Shown here piece after piece: positions 49,622 to 62,083 of a stretch of 64,000 nt of DNA. This DNA is from Odobenus rosmarus divergens. Taxonomy: Eukaryota > Chordata > Mammalia > Carnivora > Odobenidae. The notes under the pieces are model-generated. The model saw only the letters and a program-made list of their open reading frames with translations. It did no database searches and was not told the origin of the DNA. Position numbers and translations under genes: made by a program. Position 1 is the first letter of the stretch, and each line of letters begins with the position of its first letter. Location of the stretch: the NCBI RefSeq assembly GCF_000321225.1, contig NW_004450324.1, forward strand, positions 807,256 to 871,255, in the 5' to 3' direction.

Positions 49622-49796
49622 GTACGAGAAAAATCTTGTGTTTGCCCAGCGTTGGGGAATTAGAAAAGGGATCGTGATGGGATTCTTTACTGGATTCATG
49701 TGGTGTCTCATCTTCCTCTGTTATGCACTGGCCTTCTGGTATGGCTCCAAACTTGTCCTAGAGGGTGGAGAATATACGCCAGGAACCCTTGTCCAG
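49622..49796 (+). CDS. ABCB11: ABCB11 exon 10: TM5 and approach to TM6 (codons 303-361)
   Basis: It encodes [20 protein letters not shown], then the TM5 core [20 protein letters not shown] and the extracellular turn before TM6 ([11 protein letters not shown]). The acceptor is ctcttcacag and the donor is gtacttt. Human identity is high; [10 protein letters not shown] replaces GSTLVLDEGE in the loop. Confidence 0.97.
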
Positions 49797-50319
49797 GTAC
49801 TTTGATCTTAATGACCTAGACATAACATTTCCTGCTGGAATCTCGGAAAAGCCTACGGTTAAGGCATTTTGTTTATTCATTTAGTGTCTGAGGGAGGAAA
49901 GCAGCAATGATTTGATGGAGTCCATCTGCAGAAACAAGCAATGCTTACACATTTTATATTAAAGGAACACTGAGCATTTGAATTGATGAGACCAGTGATT
50001 TAATGATTTCCGCTTAACTAAAAATTCTATAGCTGTAAAACAATGATTTTCTGACTGAGTCCAAAAGATAATATGCCATGATAATGGGAAGTCAGGGATC
50101 TCTCAGCTAAAATTAATAGCTCATGTATTTAAGCTTAATAATAGTACAAGATATGTGCTAATGGACGTATTTGTGAGACACGATGAGTTACTAAAATACC
50201 AAGCCAATAATATCTTCAACTGAACAGGTAATACGACCCTATTTTATTGTTCACTTGTGCTAGAGTCATGCTATCATGAATGACTTGGTTGCTTTAATTT
50301 TCTGTATTTTTTCCGTTGT

Positions 50320-50440
50320 TCTTTCAAGAATTATTGAGCATCTACTATATGCCAGCACAGAGGATTCAATAGTGAACAAAAGAAATGTGATCTTTTCCTG
50401 GTGTGATTTATAGATCAGTGGGGAAGAGAGGCAATAATTA
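50320..50440 (-). repeat. L2 3' end relic
   Basis: ATTATTGAGCATCTACTATA, TGCCAGCACAGAGGATTCAA and GTGAACAAAAGAAATG, a reversed L2 terminus. Confidence 0.7.
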
Positions 50441-50851
50441 AACAACCACATCAATGCCTAATGACAACGCTATAGAAGACAAGGATGTTAGCAGTGAATA
50501 GCAGGGTAACCGAGTGTGGCTAGGATCAGAGAAATCTCTTCCTCCGGCTCACAAACCCAACGTTTTTCCTCCTTAGCTTACAGCTCCTCTCATAACAGTG
50601 GGACTCTTGTCATTGTTCTAATTCTCAGCTGAACAGCACCTTCCCAGTAAGACCTCCCATGCTCACCCAATCTTTTATTCTCTTGTGTGGCTTGCTGAAC
50701 TTTTCCTTCAGAGCCCTTGAATGAAATTGAACATTTGGGTTTGTTTACATTTGTGCCCACCCCTTCCTGCCCCCACACAGGAGGCCAGGGAGATAAAACA
50801 TGAAATACATGTTTCATTTGGCCTATTAATTATTTAATTAAATATATTAAT

Positions 50852-51081
50852 CTTTTTTTTTTAGATTTTATTTATTTATTTGAGAGGAGAGATCGAGCAC
50901 GCACACACAAGGGGTGAGAGGAGCAGAGGGAGAGGGAGGGAGAGAGAGAGAGAGAGAATCTCAAGCAGACCCTGCACTGAGGGCAGAGCCTGATGCAGGG
51001 CTCGATCTCACAGCCCTGAGATCATGACCAGAGCTGAAATCAGGAGTCGGATGCTTAACCGACTGAGCCACCCAGGTGCCC
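50852..51081 (-). repeat. CanSINE
   Basis: A reversed SINE with a long GA repeat and a head ending GAGCCACCCAGGTGCCCC. Confidence 0.92.
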
Positions 51082-51177
51082 CATAATTAAGTAAATTAAT
51101 TTTTAAAGCATGGAGTTGTGAAGCAGTTTCATATATGATTCTTAAATAAAATATTTTGGCTCAAGATTCTACGTGAG

Positions 51178-51379
51178 GGGGAGCCTGGGTGGCTCAGTCA
51201 TTAAGCGTCTGCCTTCGGCTCAGGTCATGATCCCAGGGTCCTGGGATCGAGCCCCACATCAGGCTCCCTGCTCAGCGGGAAGCCTGCTTCTCCCTCTCCC
51301 ACTCTCCCTGCTTGTGTTCCCTCTCTAGCTCTCTCTCTCACTCTCTGTCAAATAAATAAAATCTAAAAAAAAAAAAAAA
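51178..51379 (+). repeat. CanSINE with 15-base target duplication
   Basis: A forward copy with a long A tail, flanked by AAGATTCTACGTGAG (51163-51177) and AAGATTCTAGGTGAG (51380-51394), one mismatch. Confidence 0.95.
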
Positions 51380-53726
51380 AAGATTCTAGGTGAGATAGAT
51401 TTTCATTGTTCATTAAACAATGAAAAATGCCAAAATCTATCTTATCTACTAGAAATTTGCTAGCTGATAGCTTATAATTTGAGATCTACTGCTTTAATAT
51501 AAATACATTTCTAGGGAAAGTTGAATGGAATTTTATTTATTTGTTTAAATTTATTAAATAAATGTATTTATTTACAAATGATTATCAGCGGTGAGGTCAA
51601 ACCATAGTCAATCTAAGCTACTGACTTTATCTCATTAACAGCTTGATGATACACTAAGAACAACTTTTTAAAATTCAGTTCTTTGCAAGATGAATTGGCA
51701 TCACTTGAACTTTGTTTTAAGAAATTAAATATGATAAGACGTGTTAAAGTGTCTTTTGAACCTTAAATGGATAGTATAGATGGAAAATGTTGCTGTTATT
51801 ACAATTTAAGCACTTTCTTAACAACTCTAACATAGCTTTGCACATTTGAAGATCCAGTGAAAGTATTGCAGGTCAGAAACCTGACTACAAAGTCCCTCAT
51901 CTTTGTTGGTCTAATGACTCTTAAGAACTTTCAACATTTACCAGTTGACTGCAGTCCCAGATGCTTCTATCTGCTCGTTCTGCAGAAAAACATGCGCTGA
52001 GAAAAGACATCCTTCCTTCATTCCATGACTGCAAGGAGAGGACAGAGGTGTGCCCAAATAACAGTTCAGAGGGAAGAATGAATTGGTAAATTGAAAATTA
52101 AATAATACACAATTCTAGTTGGAAACACTGAATTTAAAAACGCCTTGGTTACTCTCTCTAGCAGGAATCCAGTGTTATGGTTCTAAGATAAATTGAGGCA
52201 TACTAAAATTTTTAGGAGATTCTTTAAGCAAAAATAATTCCAATCAGGCAGCATCAAGCCAGAAGTGATGAGAAGCCACTCTCTACCTACAGGGGCCGGG
52301 TGTGGGGGGTGGGGGAGATTTTATAGAGAAGAGGCAGAAGCAAAGCAAGACAATGATTTGATTGGCTCTGGCTTAAGCAGTTGCCTTGCCTGGGGAAGCT
52401 TAATTGACCATTTGTGATTGGTTGCCCTTAGATTCTTGATGTCCTAACCTTGAGGCATTTGCGCTTAGGTTTTGGTTTGCTCATGCAGGCTACTAAGGCA
52501 TTAAATCAACCTCAGCCTAATGGCCTCCTCGTCTAACGAATTTGACACTCCTCAGCTTCAAGTGTCCACTCTTGTCTATACCTTCTGTAAATAATTGGGC
52601 TGAGAGAGTACTTATTATGTGCAGATGTGACATACTATGTGTCTCTAACATTTTAATCATCAATTATTAACTTACCTCTTACTCCAACACCTTCCTACAA
52701 GCCTGGGCTTACACCTTAAGAAAGATCCCTTTGGGAAAATGAGAGACCTCTCCATTAACAGTATAATCATTGATTGTTCTTTCTCTCTCTTCCTCCCTCC
52801 CTTCCTCCATCCCTCTATCTCTCTCTTTCTCTCAGTCATGTGTGCAGGCACATCTTTGGCCATACTTCTGAGTAGCAAACCATGAAGTCTGAGTATACGT
52901 GAGCTGAGTTGAGTGTTATCAATCCACTAAAGTAATTAACAATTAGGTTAACCGAATATATTTTTTGATGAATAAAATTGTTATTGGCTGCATGGTAATT
53001 GAGCATACGTGGTAAGTGGTTCACATAAATGACTGATTGGTATCACCTGTACACAGACAAAAAACAAACCCTGTGATCTATTAGGAGAGAAGATGAAAGG
53101 GAATTGAAGAGTGCAGAAGGCTGCTCCGTTGTGCTCCCCAGGTTTCAGGACTCAATAATAAAAAATAACAGCGGGAATAGATAGTAACATTATTCAGTGT
53201 GTATAAGATGTCAAGCACTAAGTAGCATATTTCATATAAATACCATATGTCATATCAAAACTTCATTCTGTATTGATGTCATTGTACTACCACTTAAAAA
53301 TGAAATGGAGCCACGAGGTTGAAAAATATGTGTTGAGGGGCATGGAGGGGGATATAAACTCACATGCCTGTGCCTCCAGGGGCCTGACTCATTAGCCACT
53401 GTTTTTCTGCCTCTGGATCTGACTTCCAAGGAGCCACCTTTTCCTCAGCACAGCACACCCATAGATAGATTGTTCCCCAGTGGTCTCCCTGGCCTTTCCC
53501 ACTCCCACACTGCTGTCCACGGGGCTAGAGTAAAATGTTTGGGGTGGGAAATGATGGTCTGTTGGGATGGGTGCTAGCCATTGTGATGATACTAGGTATA
53601 TGCCTCTGTCCTGTCCCACCCACTCTTTCCCTAAGTACCCCGAGGGAGACATTCGCAAAGCCAGGCTGAGCAGGGTTTGATTGCAAACCTCAGCTTAGGC
53701 CCCTAGTGATTCAACCTAGAATCTAG

Positions 53727-53935
53727 AGCAGGAGTCAGCAAACTATGATCCCCCAGCCAAATCCAGCCTAATGCCTATTTTTGTAAATAAAGTTTTATTG
53801 GAACACAGCCACAATTATCTGTTCACTATTGTCTATGGCTGCTTTTGTAGTACCTAGCAGAGTTGTGTAATTGCTTCGGAGCCCATTTGGCCTTAAAAAG
53901 CCTAAAATACATACTCTCTGGCGTGTTATAGAAAA
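53727..53935 (-). mobile_element. old MER-type DNA repeat
   Basis: GCAGGAGTCAGCAAACTATG and AAATAAAGTTTTATTGGAAC mark the same family as 17180-17390, in the opposite orientation. Confidence 0.7.
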
Positions 53936-54099
53936 TGTTTGCTGAAGGCTTCCTTTGCTCAGTTGGAAAGAAATCTGATAAATGTGGTCTTAACCCAATT
54001 TAGAGATGTACTGTTCTGTCTATTCACTGTATCACTTCCTAAGTGTGGAATCTTGCTTCTTTCAACATCACTATTATTTATGTGGCTAACACTGGATTC

Positions 54100-54235
54100 A
54101 TCACCTTTAAACTAATTATTTCATTTAATGCTCATAAAAGTCCCATGAGGTGTATGCTTTTAGTACCCCTGTGTTACAGATAAAGAAATTGGGGCTTGAA
54201 AGATGAAGTAATCTGCCCATAGGAGGAACTACCTT
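54100..54235 (-). repeat. MIR relic
   Basis: CTCATAAAAGTCCCATGAGG, CTGTGTTACAGATAAAGAAA and AAGTAATCTGCCC fit a reversed MIR. Confidence 0.75.
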
Positions 54236-54844
54236 GTGTAATTCAGGACAAGGAACAAGAAAGATGAAAAGGGAATGTTTGTCCCACACATGGAGCGAGG
54301 AATTCAGGGAGAAGGCAAGAGGGCACCGGTGCATATCATCATGATATGTGGAATGGAGGTTACTGAAGACGAAGGGAGGTAGCTGGGAGGCTCTGAGGAG
54401 TCTCATGGTCCAGACGGAAGATCGAAAGAAAGCAGGGAAACCATCACAGACTGGGTTCATTTGACTGCCTGAAGACTACATTCAGGCAGCAGCCTATCTT
54501 CAGCTCAGCAAGTAACTCCGGTCCATGAAGGATGGTGGCCAATGAAACATCCCCCATGAGCATCATGTGACCAGCACCTGTTTGGTCAAAAGGACTCTTG
54601 TGCTCCTCCTAGAGGCACGTGACAAATTGCCTCATTGCTTCTTCCTTTATAAACAGAACTGATAAACACAGAGCGCTATTTGGTAGGAACATCTGCTCAT
54701 GATCAAGTCGCCTTCCCCTAACTTAATGAGATGACTGGGTTGGTGAGTTAAAGGACAGTTTCCTCAGCATCGCCCAGGAACCTCGCCATACCAACTGCAT
54801 GCCACCAGCAGCAGATGGGCCTGTTTGCGAAAGAGAATGTCAGT

Positions 54845-54985
54845 CAAGAGCCTGGGTTCAAATACTGCTCTACCACTTAATAAATGTTGTAATGTAGGGT
54901 AAGTTAGGGAATGTCCATACACCTTGGTTTTCTCTTCTGTTGTATGGATTAAGTGAAGTAATACAGGTAAAGCACTTAGAAATAT
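54845..54985 (+). repeat. MIR relic
   Basis: GAGCCTGGGTTCAAATACTG, CTACCACTTAATAAATG and GGTAAAGCACTTAGAAATAT are a forward MIR. Confidence 0.82.
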
Positions 54986-54989
54986 ACAA

Positions 54990-55045
54990 TAGTAAAAGTA
55001 GTAGTAGTAGTAATAGCGGTAGTAATCCTAGTAATAGTCTACTAG
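54990..55045. repeat. TAG-rich simple repeat
   Basis: AGTAGTAGTAGTAATAGCGG and similar units, directly after the MIR. Confidence 0.85.
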
Positions 55046-55539
55046 TAGCAACAATATAGTAGCTAACCTATATTGCTTGTACCTATCTCTACAGCAATCA
55101 AGCTGATCACTGTCTTCATTGCTTCAGTTACCCTTTAACCAGAAGACTATATAAACCTGTTTATATTACAAACTGAATTATCATATCACTATTCTAACTC
55201 ACTTTGTGTCTATATGCTGCCTTGCTTAGACCTCATACTCATTTCAAAATATGTTCTTCTTTGTAGAATAGTGTTCTACACTCTTGTAGTGTAGTGTTCT
55301 ACACATAGATGTTCATTTAAATATAATGTAGTCTTTTAAACCATAACAATAGAAAAATTGGAGATACTTTGCAGAACAAAAACTATTCCAGGTGTTTCTA
55401 AAGAGCTATTTAGCTTTCAAACTCCCATGGAAGAATATTTCTGAGAAATATCTGAGCTCACGTGGATAGCCCAAATGATGGCACTATTTACAAATTGACA
55501 AAAACACACGAAAACTATGTTTATCTCTTTTCATTTCAG

Positions 55540-55653
55540 ATTTTCCTCAGTATTCTATTAGGAGCTTTAAATCTTGGCAATGCATCTTCTTGTCTGGAAG
55601 CCTTTGCAACTGGGCGTGCAGCGGCCACCAGTATTTTTCAGACAATAGACCGG
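55540..55653 (+). CDS. ABCB11: ABCB11 exon 11: TM6 and linker to NBD1 (codons 362-399)
   Basis: This 114-base exon, with codon boundaries at both ends, encodes [20 protein letters not shown], completing TM6, then [18 protein letters not shown], the linker helix to NBD1. The acceptor is tcatttcag and the donor is gtaggtga. TM6 lines the substrate path in exporters of this type. Intron 10 upstream is about 5.7 kb. Confidence 0.97.
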
Positions 55654-55903
55654 GTAGGTGAAAGCCAAAGTAAAGACCATGAACAGGTTGGGGGTGGGGA
55701 GAAAAATGAAGTTCTGAGGAATTTACCCTCAATGTTAAGAAAAATGAGGGGCTATCACAATGCCCTTAATTCAGCAATACTTAATAGGGGCTGTCATCAG
55801 CCAGACCCCACAGTGGGATGGGACTGCAGGAGTGAAATAGAACAAATAAGGCCCTTGCTCTCTTATCATACTGGAAAACAGGCAATAAAGAAGTAAGCAC
55901 GTT

Positions 55904-56300
55904 TATGGATCTAGAGGGTATTATGCTGAGTGAAATAAGTCAGACAGAGAAAGACAAATACCATATGATCTCACTTATATGGAGAATCCAAAAAGCAAAG
56001 CAAATGGACAAACAAAAAAAATAGAAATAGACTCATAAATACAGACAACAAACGTGGTTTCCAGAGAGGAGGGGGCTAAGGGGTTGGGGTGAAGGGGATA
56101 AACTTCCAGTTGTAAAATAAATAAGTCACTGGGATGAAAAGTACAGCATAGAGAATGTAGCCAGTGATACCATAATAACTTTGTATGACAGAACGTAACT
56201 ACACATATCTTGGTGAGCATTTGGTAATGTAATAGTTGAATCACTATGTTGTACACCTGAAACCAAACTTACTTCAGTGAAAAATAAAAGTTGAAAAAAT
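55904..56300 (+). mobile_element. 5'-truncated L1 3' end with target duplication
   Basis: Forward L1 3' UTR: GAGTGAAATAAGTCAGACAG, ATATGATCTCACTTATATGG and CTATGTTGTACACCTGAAAC, ending in an A-rich tail. AAGTAAGCACGTT (55891-55903) and AAGTAAGTACATT (56301-56313) flank it. Confidence 0.9.
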
Positions 56301-56379
56301 AAGTAAGTACATTCAAAGCTAGGATAATATCAGTGCAAAAAAGGAAATAAAATAGCGTGGTAACGGTTGGGGTGAGGGG

Positions 56380-56720
56380 AGGAGTCTTCAAGTGAGGGGA
56401 ACATCATCTCTGAGGAGGTAGTATTTGCGCTGAGAACCGCAGGGAGAGTCAGCCATGCAAAGTGAGGTTTAGGGGAGGAGCAGTGCATGGGAAGTGAGAG
56501 CAGGGAGGCTATTCCTGGAAGAGAGGGCTTCTCGTTGGAAAAGGATTGGTGAATGCAAGGACCTAAAACAAGGTCAGTGTGTCTGAGCAGAGTGAGCAAG
56601 AGTACAGAGGCTGGAGGGAGAGGAAGGGGCCAGATAATGCAGGGCTTTAAGGCCAAGTTCATAGGTTTAGATTATCTTCTAACTGTGACAGAAAGCTTCT
56701 ACAAGCTTGTAAAGGATTCT
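56380..56720. repeat. unassigned old interspersed repeat
   Basis: TCTGAGGAGGTAGTATTTGC, GAGCAGAGTGAGCAAGAGTA and GCCAGATAATGCAGGGCTTT, the same family style as 26930-27300. Confidence 0.5.
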
Positions 56721-57424
56721 GGTAGCCTACCTAGGATTTAATCTACTGAAGCGCATTGGAGATCCAGCTAGAAAGTCAAAATCTGAGAATAGAAGGAGGA
56801 AGAGGGCAAGATGTTGTTCTTCCTCTCTGGAAGCCGTGGAAAGCCAGAAGTGTTTCTTTGGTCCCCTAAATCTTCAGTATTTATGAAGCATAAAACCTGC
56901 GTGAGGAGATTGTTCATCGCTTTATCTGTTTTATATCTGGGGCTTCATATATTGCAGTATAAACAGATTGTTGAAAACCACATAGACAAATTGAGTTATC
57001 CAAATTCTACCTCATTCTTAGGGTTATTATATGCTCAGATAAGATGATGAGTCTAAAATGCCTTTGAAGCTATTACAAAAAACTAAGGCCTTTAAAAATT
57101 ACTTTATTATCTTTACGAGAGACCCAAGAGGAAGAAAGTAGATTACACTATTGCCCCAGATAGAGATATGATGATGAATTTCTCTCACAAGTGTAGAAGG
57201 GAGAAGAAGCTGACCCTGGAGTGTTCTGGTGGCAGGAGGTAGCCCTCATTCTTGTCTCATTAACTAGAATGCTTAAATTCTAGATTAGGCTCACACTAAC
57301 AACAACAGAGGTGAAATTCAGAATAACAACTAAAGGTTGGTAGTATTTGAGGATACCACTTAAGGACATTCAGTTAGTTTTAATTATCATCTACAATAGG
57401 TATTCAGATGTAGAGTACTATTGG

Positions 57425-57560
57425 ACCCCAGCTTGGCTGACTAGTTGTGTGGCTTTAGGAAAGATACTTAACCTCTCTGAGAGTTCTCTACTTCCTCAAC
57501 GAACAATTTAGCATATCACCTGTCTAGTTAGGTTATAGTGACAATTACATAAATGAAAAA
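57425..57560 (+). repeat. MIR relic
   Basis: CTAGTTGTGTGGCTTTAGGA and ACTTAACCTCTCTGAGAG fit a forward MIR. Confidence 0.75.
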
Positions 57561-57589
57561 AGACAATTGTAAATTTTCTTCCATGGTAT

Positions 57590-57960
57590 CGCAATAATAT
57601 AATAATACATAATAATAATATATTATATACTAACATAACTATAGATCAATACTACATATATTATAATATTGTTATATATTGTTATATAATAATATATGTC
57701 ATAGCAATATATCAACAAATGGTAATAATAATTAAGTTAATTCCATTTAATTAATGTGAAGTTATATGTCAATTATATATTGACATTTATTTCATATTCA
57801 TTATAATTAATTATGTATTAATTCTTTGTGTATGTTTGGTTGTCTATTAATATATTATGTGTGTAATATGATATGCTAATACTCTTCATATCTAGTAATA
57901 TAATATGTCATATTAATATCTCAGTAAATGTTAGTATTATTACTATTATTAATAAATATT
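57590..57960. repeat. AT-rich low-complexity block
   Basis: Dense TAATA, ATATT and TATATA units with hardly any G or C, ending about 130 bases before exon 12. Confidence 0.9.
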
Positions 57961-58091
57961 TAATCTGGAAGCAACTTTGGTGCAGTGTTTTACCTGGTTG
58001 TTGTTCTGTTTTATGAGTAAATTCAAACCAAGATGGACAACAGATGCATATACATTTGTTGTAGCTATATTCCTTTTATATTCTACTCCAG

Positions 58092-58202
58092 AAACCCATC
58101 ATTGACTGCATGTCAGAGGAGGGTTACAAGTTGGATCGAATTAAGGGCGAAATTGAATTCCATAATGTGACCTTCCACTACCCTTCCAGACCAGAGGTGA
58201 AG
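58092..58202 (+). CDS. ABCB11: ABCB11 exon 12: start of NBD1 with A-loop (codons 400-436)
   Basis: The exon encodes [20 protein letters not shown] and then [17 protein letters not shown]. Tyr429 in the HYPSRP motif is the A-loop aromatic residue that stacks on the ATP adenine. The acceptor is tactccag and the donor is gtaagtg. Both ends fall on codon boundaries. A strongly AT-rich stretch lies just upstream in intron 11. Confidence 0.97.
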
Positions 58203-58880
58203 GTAAGTGTTCATCTTTTCTCTAGGAATGACGGCATTTTTCTTCTTTGATGATTCATATCCAGGGCCAAGAGTTACTTGTTTTTCTGAAGCATGACAGT
58301 TTGCAGGAGGAAGGAATAGAAGCACGTTTGTCTAGAAGTACCCTTAGGCCTCATGTCATTTCTTAGGCAACAAGTCACATTCCTTTGTAGTAGACAATGT
58401 GCAATCCCTCTGGGGAGGACACAGTCTGGCAACCCATTCAGGTTAGGTCAAATTAAGTACGATCCTCTGTTGAAATGAGTGGCAGGGCCTGTCATTGTAA
58501 GCATAAGCTGAATAAACTGCAAGGCAATCAGAACAATCCAGAAGTACAGATGCAGAAGGCGGAACACTGAGTGGGTAGGGTACTTCTGGCAAAGAAAAGC
58601 TGCTGCCTTTGTAGTTTTTCGCTTCCTATCTCTAAGTTCACAAGGGTCACTAGATCAGTCTTTGGAGGAAGGGTAATCTTGTGGCCTCATGCTCACGTGT
58701 CTTGGGCTAGGTGATTGTCCAGGGCACATGCGGAAGAACATTTAGTTTTCCTGTACCTACAGAGCAAGTATTTTTAAAGGCAATTTAATCTATAGGAAAA
58801 TTAGGATCTACTCTTACACTTGAGTAGGTTGACTTCGAAATGAGATTTGTTCCTAATTTTTTAACAGAATACCTCTAGCC

Positions 58881-59077
58881 GGGGCGCCTGGGTGGCTCAG
58901 TCGTTAAGCGTCTGCCTTCAGCTCAGGTCACATCCCAGGTCTTGGGATCGAGCCCCACATCGGGCTCCCTGCTCCGCGGGAAGCCTGCTTCTCCCTCTCC
59001 CACTCCCCCTGCTTGTGTTCTCTCTCTCACTGTGTCTCTTTCTGTCAAATAAATAAATAAAATCTTAAAAAAAAAAA
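58881..59077 (+). repeat. CanSINE, young-looking, exact target duplication
   Basis: A forward copy starting GGGGCGCCTGGGTGGCTCAG, flanked by exact GAATACCTCTAGCC at 58867-58880 and 59078-59091. Confidence 0.96.
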
Positions 59078-60054
59078 GAATACCTCTAGCCAACTTTTCT
59101 TAATATTTCTGTTATGGGAACTAAATCCCTTGCAACTTAATTCTGATACTACATACCTAAAACATAGGTAAACACATACATACACACACACAAACATACA
59201 CACATACATTATATATATATATATAACACAGGTACCTATATATTCTGATTAAATTGCTGAAGTATATTTTCTATTACTGTTACATATCACATATGTATGG
59301 AAACATTAAATGTCACAACATATGTCAAAGTACCTTGTGAAAGATAAACCACAAGATAGTACTCCATAAAGATTTTTTAATGGATGGCTAAAAAGTTGCT
59401 TTAGAAAATCTGTTCAGAACCAGCTCATAATAGCTGTTTCGTAAATACCAGTTGAATTAAAACACATTTATTTCATTTCTGTTTTATCCTCTATTTCCAA
59501 CACCAGTGGTTTGTTTTAATAAAATCTTACTTACACCTATATGTACTCAGCCCTGCTGGGTGCTGCACGTCCTGGGCTATAATGAGAAAAAGCACACACT
59601 ACGCTTGCCCGCCCTGGGGGAGATTACAGTAAGTGAAAGTATATTTGCAAGCCTAGCTCTCTAGTGTGAAATGAAAGACGTGAGATTCTGTCACACAAAG
59701 GACCCCAAACCACCTTTACATAAGAGGTATAAAAATCACCACTGAATTGGTGAAAATATCCAACAGATGCTTCTGAATTAGATTCCTGTTCTTCCCTTTC
59801 TAGACCTACCAGCATTCAGTCTCTACCTTTAACAGTGCTTTAAACTTAATAAACACATCACAAACATTTGTTAGGGAAAGTTTTTCAGATAAGATGTTCA
59901 CAGGCAATACAAGTATATGACAGCTTAAAATTTGTAAATTAGTTTATTGTTAATCCATGATCAGTAAATTAGTATTGTATTTCTAACTTAATGGCTTTCT
60001 TTCCTTAATTGGGACAGTCTCCTTGAGGCATTCTAGTATATCAGAAGTGTTTTA

Positions 60055-60234
60055 TTTTTTTTTTAAAGATTTTATTTATTTATTTGTCAGAGAGAGAGAG
60101 AGAGAACACAAGTAGGGGGTGCAGCAGGCAGAGGGAGAAGCGGGCTCCCTGATAAGGCGCTGGGTCCCAGGACCCTGGGATCATGACCTGAGCCAAAGGC
60201 AGACACATAATCGACTGAGCCACCCAGGCATCCC
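60055..60234 (-). repeat. CanSINE with 16-base target duplication
   Basis: A reversed SINE flanked by TATCAGAAGTGTTTTA (60039-60054) and TATCAGAAATGTTTTA (60235-60250), one mismatch. Confidence 0.95.
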
Positions 60235-60543
60235 TATCAGAAATGTTTTAAATGTGGATTCTGGAGCATACTTTTACAAGTTGGCGTGGTTTATTTACTT
60301 CAACAGTGTTACCACACATCATTTCCTTTCTTGGGTGCCACTATCAATTTATTAATGAGTAATGTGCTAAATGCTAAAACCTCATCATAGGCACTGTTTG
60401 CTGATTTTCTGGTTATTGACAGATATTGATAGTTACTGCTTTGAGGGCATAAGTAAATACATACAGAGTATCCTCACAAAGCATCCTAACTTACAAGTCT
60501 AATTGCTGACCATCTGAACATTGTTCTTTTCTTTTCTCTACAG

Positions 60544-60669
60544 ATTTTAGATAACCTCAGCATGGTCGTTAAATCAGGGGAAATGACAGCTGTGGTAGGA
60601 TCCAGTGGATCCGGGAAAAGCACAGCCTTGCAGCTTATTCAGCGTTTCTACGACCCCAGTGAAGGCATG
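60544..60669 (+). CDS. ABCB11: ABCB11 exon 13: Walker A of NBD1 (codons 437-478)
   Basis: It encodes the Walker A P-loop GSSGSGKST at residues 455-463 with catalytic Lys461, followed by [15 protein letters not shown]. The human loop reads GPSGAGKST, so two non-essential positions are Ser here. Val444, polymorphic V444A in humans, is Val. The acceptor is tctctacag. The donor ATG|gtgggt is usable but not perfect. Exon length of 126 bases keeps the frame. Confidence 0.97.
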
Positions 60670-62083
60670 GTGGGTGTCTTCCAGAAGCCTCTCAATGCAT
60701 GGGGATGGGAGAGTGCAAATGGGGATACATTGGTCAAGCACAAAGGCCTAGGGTACACAGAGACCGTCCTGATGCACACAGAATTGACTTCCTGAGTTTT
60801 TGACTGAATTGACCGGACTGATTCCCTGCACGGTGGTCGTGTTCAATGAACGACCAGCCCGTTTGCTCAGGGATGTGCACACACATTCAAAATGGTGTTG
60901 CTGCCTCGTCAGTGAATTCGCATTTCCATTTCCTTCTTTGTATTGTAACAAAATCATTATTGTCTCTTCAAGTTTTCCAAACGCCAAGTATAGGAAAAGT
61001 TGCATGGCTGGAATGAACAGAATGATGACTGCTTTGAGAATTTAGGTTTTAAAGACAAATCATATAATTTCACCAACTCCTTCATCTCTTTTTCCCTTGT
61101 GTGTTTACTTGCCTATAAACATAGACTGAAACTAAGAAAATAAATAGCCACCTTTGCCATTTGTTTATCACATATGTCAAGTACTTTGTGAAGATGATTA
61201 CTTATTTTCAAAATGAGTCCCAAGGTATATATGCTCATTTTATGAAAAGGAAGCAGAGTCAGAGGGATTGAGACTTGCTCCTGATTTGAACCCAGGGCCC
61301 TGAGATGTCAAAGGCTCCGCTCTTTCTACGCTCTCCAAGTCATTCTTGTCAACATCTCCTTGATGCTTTGAGATAGAATCATCTGAGTGTGTATGAAGTG
61401 GCTTCAATGCAAGGCGTTCCCTGTCATGGGTGTGCTGTTACACTGACATGACAAACATAATGGAATGTTTCTTTGTTATGGATGGTTCATCCTACAGGTA
61501 TTCTTTGCTACATACCAGCATAACTATACTCTGAATACATAGAAATCATGGTCTCTTCATGTAAGATTTTTACTTTTTTTGCTAATAGTGATTTTTGTTT
61601 ATCCCACTTACATTTTCAATTACTTTTGAACAGTGAAGTTCTATTTGATGAATCCGGCCAGAAAGTAAGAGTTACTGTAAACCATACCTACGCGATAGGG
61701 ACCATTTCTTCTTTTCTTTGTAGCTTTTGAAGTCCATTTTAGGTCACAAGTCAAACGATAATAAAAATATATAAAGTATGGTGAATAACTGACTTGACTC
61801 TATTGAAGAATTAGATTTTTTTTTTCCATCCCTGGGCCAATCATATTACATTAAATGACCTTTATATCATTTGTGTTTTTACAACGAATTGTTCTACAGC
61901 TAGATTTGATTTCAACTATATATCATCACTCCTATATAAACAACCTCATTATGGGAGGAATTATTTCTGTTATAATCCTGTGGGTCTCTATTATTTCTCC
62001 CCATAGTTCAAGTAGAACATAACATTTTGATTCAGAACACTGAAGGGTTCCAAGAGATGTGACGTTGTGCTTATGGTCTCTAG
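60670..62083 (+). other. ABCB11: ABCB11 intron 13
   Basis: A 1.4 kb intron. A MIR relic in reverse orientation lies near 61195-61340; nothing else was recognised. Confidence 0.9.
61195..61340 (-). repeat. MIR-like relic
   Basis: TTTTATGAAAAGGAAGCAGA and TTGAACCCAGGGCCCTGAGA suggest a reversed MIR. Confidence 0.55.

Larger units (their letters stand above)
49797..55539 (+). other. ABCB11: ABCB11 intron 10
   Basis: A 5.7 kb intron with an L2-like relic (50320-50440), two CanSINEs in opposite orientation (50852-51081, 51178-51379), a MER-type DNA relic (53727-53935), MIR relics and a TAG-rich repeat. Nothing was recognised in 51450-53700. Confidence 0.9.
55654..58091 (+). other. ABCB11: ABCB11 intron 11
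   Basis: A 2.4 kb intron containing a 5'-truncated L1 3' end (55904-56300), an unassigned old repeat (56380-56720), a MIR relic and a very AT-rich block (57590-57960). Confidence 0.9.
58203..60543 (+). other. ABCB11: ABCB11 intron 12
   Basis: A 2.3 kb intron with two CanSINEs in opposite orientation (58881-59077, 60055-60234) and a short CA/TA repeat near 59175-59225. Nothing else was recognised. Confidence 0.9.

Noticed and set aside
55462..55896. 144-codon frame containing exon 11
   Set aside because: Only 55540-55653 is exon; the rest is intron read through in frame past a good gtaggtga donor.
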